This document shows, in pieces, positions 1-8,101 of a stretch of DNA of 64,000 bases (its first letter is position 1; each line of letters starts with the position of its first letter). The stretch is taken from assembly GCF_014647975.1 (NCBI RefSeq), contig NZ_BMQF01000008.1, forward strand, positions 62,001 through 126,000. The letters run 5' to 3'. The DNA is from Streptomyces fumigatiscleroticus. GTDB taxonomy: Bacteria > Actinomycetota > Actinomycetes > Streptomycetales > Streptomycetaceae. The position numbers and the translations under genes were made by a program. Below the pieces are notes generated by a model, which had not been told where the DNA came from, searched no databases, and worked only from the letters and a program-made list of their open reading frames with translations.

Positions 1-2
1 CC

Positions 3-443
3 GAAGCCCGTGAGTACAGCAGGACGGGCAGCGCCCCCTGGCATCCGGCCTGGCCGGTCGGGACCCCCCACGACCCGCAGGTGCTGACCGCCTACGGAGA
101 ACTGACCGTCCTGACCCGCTCCGCGTCCGCACTCACCGATCAGGCCCTGGAGGCCGTGTGCGGCGGGCTGGCACGCGGGGAGGACCTCACCTACGACGAG
201 TACGCGGACATCTCCGTCCTCGTGACCATGGCCGAAGCAGCCTCCTCCAAGGCCGCGCAGGAGTCCACCACCCGCGCCCTGGACACCATCGGCGCCCGCT
301 CCGTCTCCGCCCGGCTGGGCTTCGACCGGTTCTGGCGCAACGCCCGCACCCACACCTTGTACGAGCCCGTCGCCCACCGGCTCCGCGATGTCGGGGACTA
401 CTTCCTCAACGGCGCCCACCCCCCGTTCGCCCTGCCCGCCTGA
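3..443 (+). CDS. acyl-CoA dehydrogenase family protein, C-terminal part (gene cut by window edge)
   Basis: The frame is open from the left edge and ends at the TGA at 441-443, so only about 146 C-terminal residues are visible. They resemble the helical C-terminal domain of acyl-CoA dehydrogenase-fold flavoenzymes, in particular the sulfur-scavenging monooxygenase branch (SfnB/DszC-like): an EYSRT...PW segment, then AYGELTVLTRSASALTD and a terminal segment around TLYEPVAHRLRDVGDYFLNG. The flavin and substrate-binding N-terminal two thirds lie outside the window. A sulfonate-type binding protein follows on the same strand, which fits a role in organosulfur use. That role is inference; the fold assignment is fairly secure. 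Confidence 0.75.
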   Translation, partial: EAREYSRTGSAPWHPAWPVGTPHDPQVLTAYGELTVLTRSASALTDQALEAVCGGLARGEDLTYDEYADISVLVTMAEAASSKAAQESTTRALDTIGARSVSARLGFDRFWRNARTHTLYEPVAHRLRDVGDYFLNGAHPPFALPA

Positions 444-531
444 CCGGGGGCGCTGCCCGCATACCAACATGCGAGATGGGCGCATCCATCATGTGAACAC
501 CCTCTTGGGGTGGACGCCGCCTTCTGCCACG

Positions 532-563
532 ATCCCTAGCAACCAGGTAGGAAAACTAGGGAT
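532..563. promoter_or_regulatory. inverted repeat ATCCCTAG-N16-CTAGGGAT upstream of the leader peptide
   Basis: A perfect 8-bp inverted repeat (532-539 and 556-563) with a 16-nt spacer that itself contains GGTAGG. It ends 12 bases before the leader-peptide start codon, where a promoter or operator, or the 5' end of the transcript, would be expected. It could be a binding site for a sulfur-responsive repressor or a transcribed hairpin; the sequence alone does not decide. Confidence 0.45.
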
Positions 564-575
564 TGGGGGGTGGCC

Positions 576-677
576 ATGCGCATGCTCCACCGTGCACAGC
601 GGCCGCTCTCCGTCCTGACCTCACGTCGTCACATCGACCTCGGCCGCACGTCCAGCGCCATCTGTCGGCCCGTCTGA
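576..677 (+). CDS. cysteine-containing leader peptide (33 aa) upstream of sulfonate-uptake gene
   Basis: A 34-codon ORF starts at ATG 576 behind a G-rich ribosome site (565-570) and ends at TGA 675-677. The product contains LTSRRHIDLGRTSSAICRPV, a signature I recognise from the short leader peptides that precede sulfur-assimilation genes in actinobacteria: an SRRH-(I/V)-DL core and a single Cys (residue 30) close to the end. In the related mycobacterial Ms5788A-type leaders, translation of Cys codons senses cysteinyl-tRNA supply and attenuates the downstream operon. Here the ORF lies 203 nt before the ssuA-like gene, leaving room for an attenuator in 678-880. Family resemblance is seen; the attenuation role is inferred. 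Confidence 0.75.
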   Translation: MRMLHRAQRPLSVLTSRRHIDLGRTSSAICRPV

Positions 678-880
678 GACCGTCCGCGGAACAGCCTTCG
701 TCCGTCGTTGGGGGAAACGCCCCTCGCGTCTCCCCGTCACCGCGCGTCTCCCCCTCCCGAACCCGCGACCGCGTTCCCGCCTCCGGGGCCGGCGGGCGGA
801 GGGCCGGCGCACACCCTGGGCCTCGCCCCTCGCGCCTGCCGCATCTTCCTGATCGACCCATTCCCTGAGAGGACACCTCC

Positions 881-1987
881 GTGTCTGCCGCACGACCGCT
901 CAGCGCCCTGCGCACCATCGCCGTCATAGCCACGCTCCCCGTCCTGCTGACCGCCTGCGGCTACGGCTCCGAATCCACCGACGACGGCAAGCAGGCCGAG
1001 GTCGCGACGGACGCCAAGAAGCTCTCCGCCGACGAGGTGAAGATCGGATACTTCCCGAACCTCACGCACGCCACCGCTCTGGTGGGCGTTCAGGAGGGCC
1101 TGCTCCAGAAGGAGCTCGGCGGCACCAAGATCAAGCCGTCGACCTTCAACGCCGGCCCCTCCGAGATCGAGGCGCTGAACTCCGGCTCCATCGACATCGG
1201 CTGGATCGGTCCCTCCCCCGCCATCAACGGCTACACCAAGTCGAACGGCAAGAACCTGCGCATCATCGGTGGTTCGGCCTCGGGCGGCGTGAAGCTCGTC
1301 GTCAACCCCGACAAGATCAAGTCCGTGCGGGACGTCAAGGGCAAGAAGATCGCCACGCCGCAGCTCGGCAACACCCAGGACGTCGCCCTGCTCAACTGGA
1401 TCACGGAGCAGGGCTGGAAGGTCGACGCGCAGAGCGGCAGGGGCGACGTCTCCGTGGTCCGCACCGACAACAAGGTCACGCCCGACGCCTACAAGTCCGG
1501 TTCGATCGACGGAGCCTGGGTGCCCGAGCCGACCGCGTCCAAGCTGGTCGCCGAGGGCGCGAAGGTGCTGCTCGACGAGGCCGACCTGTGGCCCGACAAG
1601 AAGTTCGTGATCACGAACATCATCGTCCGGCAGGCGTTCCTGAAGGAACACCCGGACGTCGTCGAGGCCGTGCTGCGCGGTTCGGTGAAGACCAACGAGT
1701 GGATCAACGCCAACCAGGAAGAGGCCAAGACCTCGGCCAACGAAGCACTGAAGAAGCTGTCGGGCAAGGCCCTGCCCGCCGAGGTCATCGACCCGGCCTG
1801 GAAGTCGATCACTTTCCTGGACGACCCGCTGGCCGCCACTCTCGACACCGAGGCGGAGCACGCGGTGAAGGCCGGACTGCTGGAGAAGCCCGACCTGAAG
1901 GGCATCTACGACCTCGCACCGCTCAACAAGGTCCTCAAGGCCGAGGGCAAGGAGGAGGTCGACGACGCCGGTCTCGGCGCCCAGTGA
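881..1987 (+). CDS. ABC transporter substrate-binding lipoprotein, aliphatic sulfonate/taurine type (SsuA-like)
   Basis: A 368-residue periplasmic-type binding protein. The N-terminus is a lipoprotein signal with lipobox LLTACG (Cys 26). The mature part starts with VKIGYFPNLTHATALVG and contains SGSIDIGWIGPSPAINGY and the PQLGNTQDVALLNWI segment, as in SsuA/TauA/NrtA-family (NMT1-like) proteins. It would bind sulfonates or similar anions and deliver them to a membrane permease. The GTG start is supported by GAGAGGA at 867-873. No ssuB or ssuC gene follows: the next coding sequence is a lyase fragment, so this binding protein is orphaned here. The leader peptide upstream suggests control by cysteine supply. 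Confidence 0.88.
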   Translation: MSAARPLSALRTIAVIATLPVLLTACGYGSESTDDGKQAEVATDAKKLSADEVKIGYFPNLTHATALVGVQEGLLQKELGGTKIKPSTFNAGPSEIEALNSGSIDIGWIGPSPAINGYTKSNGKNLRIIGGSASGGVKLVVNPDKIKSVRDVKGKKIATPQLGNTQDVALLNWITEQGWKVDAQSGRGDVSVVRTDNKVTPDAYKSGSIDGAWVPEPTASKLVAEGAKVLLDEADLWPDKKFVITNIIVRQAFLKEHPDVVEAVLRGSVKTNEWINANQEEAKTSANEALKKLSGKALPAEVIDPAWKSITFLDDPLAATLDTEAEHAVKAGLLEKPDLKGIYDLAPLNKVLKAEGKEEVDDAGLGAQ

Positions 1988-2072
1988 CGGGCATCGCCCC
2001 GAATGCGCCCCAGGAGATGACGACCACGGCCTCCGCGCCCCCGCACGGGACGTCCGCCGGCGCCCTCCGGCG

Positions 2073-2990
2073 GTGACGTACGCCGCCCCTGTCGAGCACG
2101 CCGAACGTCCCGCCGTGAAGTGGGTCGGCGGCACGACCGACGGCACGTACGCAGCGGTGGGCCAGCACCTCAAGGGCCTGTCCTCGACCCTTCAGGCCCG
2201 CAGGTCCTGGTTCTTCCTCGACGAGGGCGTCGTCTGCCTGGGGGCGGGCATCACCGCGTCGGACGGAGAGCCGGTCGACACCGTCGTCGACAACCGCCGC
2301 CTGGGCGCCACCGGCACCGCCGCCCTGACGGTGGACGGCCACCGCAAGCCCGGCACACCCGGCTGGTCGGAGACCCCGACCGACCCCGGCTGGGCGCACA
2401 TCGCCGGTCACGGCGGCTACGTCTTCCCCGAAGGCGGCCACGTCACGGCGCTGCGCGAGGAGCGCACCGGTCGCTGGAGCGACATCAGGACCGGTTCCTC
2501 GACCGACCCCGTCACCGACCGCTACCTCACCCTGTACGTCGACCACGGCACCGATCCGGTGGACGCCGGCCACGCCCATCTCCTGCTGCCCGGGGCCAGG
2601 GCCGCGGGCACCGCTGCCCGCGCCAGAAGCGTCACAGGCCTGTTCACGACGCTCGCCAACACCCGGCAGGCGCAAGGTGTCCACGCACCCTCCCTCGGTC
2701 TGACCGCCGTGAACTTCTGGGCCGCGGGCACGGTCGGCACCCTCACCGCGAGCGCACCGTGCTCGGTGCTGGTCCGGCAACGCCGCGACGGCACCGCCAC
2801 GGTCTGCGTCTCCGACCCCACCCGCACGCTCACCACGCTCACCGTGACCTGGAAGCAGCGGGTCACCGCGGTCGTCACCCGGCCCGGCACCGTCGAGCGG
2901 GCCGTACCCGGCCGGGACCTGACCCTCACCTTCGGCGGCCTCACCGCCGAGGCGGGCGCCACGCAGAAGATCACCGTGAGGACCGCATGA
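2073..2990 (+). pseudogene. polysaccharide lyase family 8 (hyaluronate/xanthan lyase-like), C-terminal fragment
   Basis: About 305 residues that match only the beta-sandwich C-terminal half of PL8 lyases: KWVGGTTDGTYAAVGQHLKG, the RRSWFFLDEGVVCLGAG segment and GGYVFPEGGHVTALREERTG are characteristic. The alpha/alpha-toroid catalytic domain and the secretion signal, roughly 450-500 residues, are absent, since the fragment begins only 86 bases after the preceding stop codon. No ribosome site precedes GTG 2073. This is a deletion remnant; it is unlikely to be active as a lyase. The deletion may also have removed the permease and ATPase genes expected beside the ssuA-like gene. Confidence 0.82.
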
Positions 2991-3106
2991 CCGAACCGCA
3001 CCCGGCCGGCGCCCACGACCTGTGAGTGCTGGAGAGGGAGCGGGCGGGCGAGGCCGCTGCCCGTCCGGCGTGAGCCCGGACCGAAGCTTTCGGTAAAGCG
3101 CTCGTA

Positions 3107-3140
3107 TGGTCTAGTCCAAAAAGGTATCTGGTCTAGGCCA
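3107..3140 (+). promoter_or_regulatory. two DasR-like (dre) boxes upstream of the chitinase
   Basis: TGGTCTAGTCCA (3107-3118) and TGGTCTAGGCCA (3129-3140) are imperfect copies of the Streptomyces dre/chitinase direct repeat (consensus ACTGGTCTAGACCAGT), spaced 22 bp start to start, about two helical turns. A TTGACG hexamer follows at 3146-3151. In Streptomyces, DasR, a GntR-family sensor of glucosamine-6-phosphate, represses chitinase genes through such sites. A palindrome, CCGAAGCTTTCGG, lies upstream at 3081-3093. Confidence 0.8.
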
Positions 3141-3211
3141 ATCCATTGACGTGATCACCTCACCATCCACAAGCTGACGGCGTTCCCCTCCTCCCCCTCC
3201 CTGGAGGCACG

Positions 3212-4432
3212 ATGAGACGTCTTCGCACCTGTCTGGGAGCGGCCGCCGCGGCCGTCTCCGTCGCGGTCGGCGCCGGCACCCTGGCCGCGACCGACGCCGC
3301 GGGCGCGACGAGCGCACTGAGCAACAACTGGTACGCCGCGGCGCCCTACCTGATGCCGCTCGACAACGACCCCCCGGACGCGGCCGCCATCATGGACGCC
3401 ACCGGACTCAAGGCCTTCCAGCTCGCCTTCGTCCTCGCCCCCAACGGCGGCGGGTGCTCACCCACCTGGGGCGGCACGGCCGCCGTCTCCTCCGACACCG
3501 CCGTGAAGGCGGTCATCGACAAGATCCGCAGCAAGGGCGGTGACGTGTCGGTCTCCATCGGCGGCTACGGCGGTACCAAGCTCGGCCAGGTGTGCGCGGA
3601 CGCGTCCGCCACCGCCGCGGCCTACCAGCAGGTGATCACCAAGTACGGCCTGCACGCAGTCGACTTCGACCTGGAGGAACCGGAGTACGAGAACACGGCG
3701 GCCATCAGGAACGAGATCGGCGCCGCCAAGATCCTCCAGCAGAACAACCCCGGGCTGTACGTCTCCGTGACCACCGCCGGCACGGCGGACGGCACCGGCT
3801 GGTTCGGCAAGCAGATGCTGCTGGAGGCGAAGTCGCAGGGCTTCACCCCGAACAACTTCTCCATCATGCCGTTCGACGGCGGCTTCAACGGCGCCGCCTC
3901 GCAGACCAGCGCCCTGACCAACTTCAACCAGATACTCCAGTCCACATTCGGCTGGGACCAGGCGACGGCCTACGCCCACGAGGGCTTCTCCGGCATGAAC
4001 GGCCGCAGCGACACCGGGGAGATCTTCACGCAGGCGGACTTCCAGACCGTACTGGACTACGCCACCGGTCATCACATGGACCGCTTCACCTTCTGGTCCC
4101 TCAACCGCGACCGTCAGTGCGCCACGCCCGACAACGGCGGCAGGACCTCGGGCACCTGCTCCAGCGTGGCGCAGAACGCCTGGGACTTCGCCACGTACTC
4201 GGTGCGGTTCGCCGGAGCCACCCCGCCCTCGACTCCTCCCACCACCCCGCCGCCCACACAGACACCGACGCCGGGCGGCGCGTGCACGTCGGCATGGAGC
4301 CCGACCGCCGTCTACACCGCGGGGGACGAGGTCTCCTACGGGCAGCACAACTGGAAGGCCAAGTGGTGGACACAGAACGAGACGCCCAGCGCCGTCCCCT
4401 GGGGCCCCTGGCAGGACGAGGGCGCCTGCTGA
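3212..4432 (+). CDS. secreted GH18 chitinase with C-terminal CBM5/12 module
   Basis: A 406-residue exported chitin hydrolase. Residues 1-32 form a signal peptide ending near DAAGA. The GH18 barrel runs to about residue 335; its catalytic motif is seen as HAVDFDLEEPE (DxDxE type, Glu as general acid), preceded by the VSVSIGGYGG strand. A Pro/Thr linker (PSTPPTTPPPTQTPTP) leads to a 49-residue chitin-binding module of the CBM5/12 type (AWSPTAVYTAGDEVSY...WKAKWW). ATG 3212 follows GGAGG. The DasR-like boxes upstream suggest induction by chitin breakdown products. The gene is intact although both neighbouring polysaccharide-degrading genes are broken. Confidence 0.92.
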   Translation: MRRLRTCLGAAAAAVSVAVGAGTLAATDAAGATSALSNNWYAAAPYLMPLDNDPPDAAAIMDATGLKAFQLAFVLAPNGGGCSPTWGGTAAVSSDTAVKAVIDKIRSKGGDVSVSIGGYGGTKLGQVCADASATAAAYQQVITKYGLHAVDFDLEEPEYENTAAIRNEIGAAKILQQNNPGLYVSVTTAGTADGTGWFGKQMLLEAKSQGFTPNNFSIMPFDGGFNGAASQTSALTNFNQILQSTFGWDQATAYAHEGFSGMNGRSDTGEIFTQADFQTVLDYATGHHMDRFTFWSLNRDRQCATPDNGGRTSGTCSSVAQNAWDFATYSVRFAGATPPSTPPTTPPPTQTPTPGGACTSAWSPTAVYTAGDEVSYGQHNWKAKWWTQNETPSAVPWGPWQDEGAC

Positions 4433-4452
4433 CGGGCTGACCGCCCCCGCCC

Positions 4453-4487
4453 CTCCGCCCGGTGCCCGACGAGAACACCGGGCGGAG
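4453..4487. terminator. hairpin terminator after chitinase gene
   Basis: CTCCGCCCGGTG (4453-4464) pairs perfectly with CACCGGGCGGAG (4476-4487) around an 11-nt loop, 20 bases after the chitinase stop codon. It has no T-tract, as is common in Streptomyces. It would also serve convergent transcription from the GH59 remnant. Confidence 0.7.
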
Positions 4488-5590
4488 AGAGGACGTAGGC
4501 CGTGATCGTCGCGCCCTTGGCCTCGACGGCGAGGCGGTAGCTGTCGGAGGCGGCGACCGCGCCCTTCCCGACTGCCGTGCCGTACTCGTAGAACGTCCAG
4601 GTGCCGTCCGGGCCGATGCCGACGCTGTAGGCGGCGTCACCGGCCGCCATGCCCTTCTGCCGGCGGACGCCCAGGGGAAGTCGTCGGCGTAGAGGAAGGT
4701 GTCGCGGGTGTCGTGTTTCTTGCCGGTCGCGTCGGTGTCCGGCACCGTGCGGTCCCCGGACTCGGGCAGCCGCTGCCTCGTCTCCTTGTCGCGGCTCCTG
4801 TCGAGCGTGGTGAGGGTGACGATCGACCGCGGCTTGACCGTGTACGTGTAGTAGCCGCCGCCGTCGGGCCGGACCTCGTCGACGAGGTGCTTGAGATTCG
4901 CGTCGTAGGCCTGGCCCGCGTCCGGTCCGCGGGTCTCCCAGATCTCCATGGTGGGATCGCCGAGCCGCATGTTCGCGGCCGTGATCCGGTAGGTCTTCGG
5001 CTGGTCGCTGTCGTTGACGACGACCGTCGAGAAGTCCTTCTTGCGGTGGTCGGCGAGCGTCATGCAGCTCGGGGCCCCGTTCGAGCCGTCGACTCTCGGT
5101 GCCGCTCACCCCGCTGTAGCCGGCTTCCGGTACGGTGCGCCAGATGCCCGCCGTGTTCCTGCCGTTCTCCCACCCCGTCCTGGCGAGCTGGGTGAAGTGC
5201 TGCATCACGTACAGGGCCGCGTCGTAGTGGAGATGCCCCGGCCAGGGGTCGCGGGCGCTGACCAGCTCCTTGTGGCTGTACTGCGCGCCTGACATGGTTG
5301 ATCAGCGGGTTCTTTCCGCCGAACAGGACTCTGATCAACTCCCGGTAACGGTCGGGGTGTTCGGCCTTGTGGTCCATCAGCAGATTGCTCGTGCTGTTGC
5401 AGCTCAGCAGGCCGAGGCCCTTGTAGGTCAGGCCGTTGACGTTGTCGGCGCGGACGTCGTTGCCGTCGACCACGATCTCCACGGGGTCGTCCGCGGGATA
5501 TGCGGCGGGAGCGGTGATCAGGCCGGCCGTCAGGGCCACGGCGCTCGCCGCGGCGAGGGACAGCCATCCCCGTCTTCTCTGCGCGCGCAT
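4488..5590 (-). pseudogene. GH59 galactocerebrosidase-like glycosidase, degraded
   Basis: On the minus strand the first about 95 residues (from ATG 5590) form a signal peptide plus a GH59-like start: DGNDVRADNVNGLTYKGLG, LLSCNSTSNLLMDHKAEHP, RELIRVLFGGKNPLINHV. The sequence then jumps, near 5300, to a later part of the family (HYDAALYVMQHFTQLARTGWE), so most of the catalytic barrel is missing. A frameshift follows near 5070 into NDSDQPKTYRITAANMRLGD, and another near 4660-4690 into GDAAYSVGIGPDGTWTFYEY. A large deletion plus at least two frameshifts make this a clear pseudogene of a secreted beta-galactosidase-type enzyme. Confidence 0.82.
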
Positions 5591-5681
5591 CTGTCTCCTT
5601 CTCCGTCTTCTTGCCGTACGTGGATGCGGTGTACGCGGTCAGGCGGCGGAACCGCCGCCGAATTCACGACACGCGTTCCGG

Positions 5682-5712
5682 CCTAACCCTAAAGCTAAAG
5701 TTGAGGTTTAGG
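5682..5712. promoter_or_regulatory. A/T-rich CCTAAA...TTTAGG repeat upstream of the GH59 remnant
   Basis: A local A/T-rich island in GC-rich surroundings. CCTAAA (5688-5693) is inverted as TTTAGG (5707-5712), and on the minus strand CTTTAG occurs twice in tandem. It sits about 95-120 bases upstream of the GH59 start, as an operator or promoter for that gene would. A run of GCGGCC repeats follows at 5740-5760. Confidence 0.4.
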
Positions 5713-5800
5713 TCTCGTGCGAACTGGGCGGCTGCGACTGCGGCCGCGGCCGCGGCCGCACATCTCGACACGTCCCCAAGATCACTGACACGATGTCCCG

Positions 5801-7308
5801 ATGCCCGCCACCTGCACTCCCACCGAACTCCGGCTGCGGGGCGTCGCCGCCAACCCAGCCGCGCCGTCCGAGGTCCTGCTGCGTCTGCTCCACCCGGCCG
5901 CACGCGCGGCCTGGAGCACTCTGTGCGAGGAGCGCGAGCTTCCCGCGGACGTCGTCGAGGCAGTGATCGCGCACCCGGAACGGGAGGTCCGCCGGGCTTT
6001 CGCCCGCAACCGCCATGCCGCTCCCTCGCAGCGCGGCCGGCTGGTCCACGACCCGGATGCTTCGGTGCGCGATGCGCTCGCCTCGGGTCCCCGGCCACGG
6101 CTGGGCAGGGCCACGGCGCTCCCTGACGATGTCCTGGAAACCCTGCTGACAGCACAGGACGACGGCGGTCACGATCAGCTGGTCACGGCCAATGAGATCA
6201 GACAGGAACTGGCGTTCTCCGGGCAGATACCGCCGTCCTTCCACCGCAGGATGCTCAAGCACGAGACCCCGGACTACGGATCCAGGCAGCCGGCCATTGG
6301 CTCTGGCTGACCCCAAAGGAACGCGACGCGCTCCTGGCCGACCCGGATCCCGCTGTGCGCGACGCCGCGCAAACGCACAGCCGGGTCCTGGACCCCGCGG
6401 CCATGGAAGCGGACCTGCCCGAACAGGACGGCCACCACCGAGGGCTCCTGCTCGTCAATTACGCCGTCTCCGCCACCGTGGCCGAGGCGTGCCTCGCCAC
6501 GGGGCGCGATCTGTGGGCCCTGGCACACAACCGTCACACGCCCGCCGACGCCGTCGCGCGTCTCGCCCGCCATCCCGATCCCCGCGTGCGCGAACGCGTC
6601 GCCGCCAGGGCCGACCTCGATCCGTCACTGCTGGCGGAATCGGCCGAGGATCCGGACGACGCCGTCCGGACGCGGACTCGGGTCCAGCCGCTGCCCCGTA
6701 CCTGGGAGCAACGCGATGCCATCGACCGGGTCGCGGGCCGCACCGCCGAGGACATCGGCCCGCTCGCCGAGATGCTCGCGGAGCCGGACCCGGACTGGTA
6801 CAGCGCCTGCGCCCTGTCCGAGCACTCCCTGCTCCGCCGGGTAGCCGCCACCTTCCCCGGACTCCCCGAGGAACTGGTGGCCCGCCTGGCCGACGACCAC
6901 GACCCGGACGTGCGGCATCTGCTCGCCTACAACCACCCGCTCGCACCGCCCGGAACCGTTCTTGACGCCTTCGTCGCCACTCCTCGTCAGCGCCCGTATC
7001 TGCTCACGCTCGCCCGGCTGCCCCGCACCGGTCTGCGACACCTCCTCCACCACGAGGACCCGGAGGTGCGCGCACTGGCCGCCGCCGACAACACACTGGA
7101 CGACCCGCCGGTCCACCTGCTCACCGACCCCGACGCCCGCGTCCGTCGAGCCGCCGCCAGCAACCCCCTGCTGCCTCTCGACCTGATCTCAACACTCCTG
7201 GAAGACCCCGAACTCGCGGAGGGCGCGGCACGCAACCCGGGCTTGTCCGCCGACCGTCTCCATCAGCTGCTCGACGTCAGCGGGCTGCCCCGGGCAGGGG
7301 CGCGGTGA
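5801..7308 (+). pseudogene. leucine-rich repeat variant (LRV)/HEAT-like repeat protein, interrupted by a frameshift
   Basis: Two consecutive frames code for one repeat protein. Frame A (5801-6310) starts with ATG and reads LRGVAANPAAPSEVLLRLL, ending in an unrelated tail after HETPDYG. Frame B is open from about 6290 (GHWLWLTPKERDALLADPD) to TGA 7308 and continues with repeats such as ALAHNRHTPADAVARLARHP, LADDHDPDVRHLLAYNHPL and LLTDPDARVRRAAASNPL. These are helical repeats of the LRV type with a (A)xNP/xHxxxP rhythm. A one- or two-base indel between about 6280 and 6297 breaks the reading frame. The function of this family in Streptomyces is unknown. A sequencing error is possible. Confidence 0.78.
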
Positions 7309-7344
7309 GCCCGCAGCCTCGACCAGCGCGAGCAGCCGCGCCTC

Positions 7345-7662
7345 CTACCTGATCTGGATGTCGGCCGCTCCGCCCCCCGTCCCGACCAGGTGAATACGGT
7401 GACTGCCCAGGCGAACGTCGAGCTTCTTGCCCAGTTCCAGGCGCATGCCATGCGAACTGAGGGTGACGTAGTCGTCGCTGACCTCTTCGACATTCAGCTC
7501 GAGGCCGTCGATATTGAGGGACGTCCCGGACCGCACGTGAAAGCTGCACAGGCTTTCCGTACAGCTCGAATCGACCTGGTCGGGCGTGCCACAGCCGCTC
7601 ACTGCGAGCAGCGGAGCAGCAACCGCAAGAACGAACGCGACGAGATATCCGGGGCGGTCCAC
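7345..7662 (-). CDS. small secreted lipoprotein of unknown function
   Basis: A 105-residue protein. I place the start at GTG 7662 because AGGAGG lies seven bases upstream, giving VDRPGYLVAFVLAVAAPLL and a lipobox LAVSGC. The mature part has two further Cys (SSCTESLC), which may form a disulfide, and a beta-rich domain (NIDGLELNVEEVSDDYVTLS, LGKKLDVRLGSHRIHLVGTG) with regular alternation of hydrophobic residues. I do not recognise a family. It is a stand-alone gene, convergent with the LRV remnant. Confidence 0.7.
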   Translation of the reverse strand: MDRPGYLVAFVLAVAAPLLAVSGCGTPDQVDSSCTESLCSFHVRSGTSLNIDGLELNVEEVSDDYVTLSSHGMRLELGKKLDVRLGSHRIHLVGTGGGAADIQIR

Positions 7663-8101
7663 GCAGACCCCTCCTGACGTCTGGGTTCCTGGGAGCTGTG
7701 GAAGCTGGAACGGTGGTGCGAGGTGGTGCGAGGTGGTGCGGAGGACGCCCTCGCCCTCCGCCAAGTCTTTCGTCGCTCGCGGCGGGGCCTGCACCAGTGA
7801 ATCCACTGCCAGGACGCGAGTGCAACTGACGGAGGGGAGTGGGGGGTTTATCGAGCCGTACCTGCCGGTCGGCCGGTTCGGCCGTGCCCCGAGGGGTTGC
7901 GGCAACAGTTCGCAGGCGTGATCTGGCGCTCCCAGGCCATGACCCGGACGCCGGGCCGCCAGGCGGCCGGTGCGACTCCGGCGGACGCGTTCGCGGCGCT
8001 GGGCGGCGAGGACGTCGGGACGGCGCCCGCCGGCGTGGGCCGTCGAAACCATTTCACCTGATGACTCGTCTCGGGCAGCAGGACCGAGCGGATGGGACGT
8101 C
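7663..8101. other. intergenic region with a threefold 10-nt repeat
   Basis: No convincing gene. At 7711-7740 the unit (C/A)GGTGGTGCG is repeated three times without interruption, just upstream of the lipoprotein on its minus strand. The frames crossing the rest carry no recognisable protein signature. Confidence 0.5.

Noticed and set aside
737..2173. 478-residue minus-strand frame opposite the ssuA-like gene
   Set aside because: It mirrors the plus-strand gene, has shadow-type Gly/Val/Arg composition and no ribosome site or family signature. The plus-strand reading has a lipobox and a clear family.
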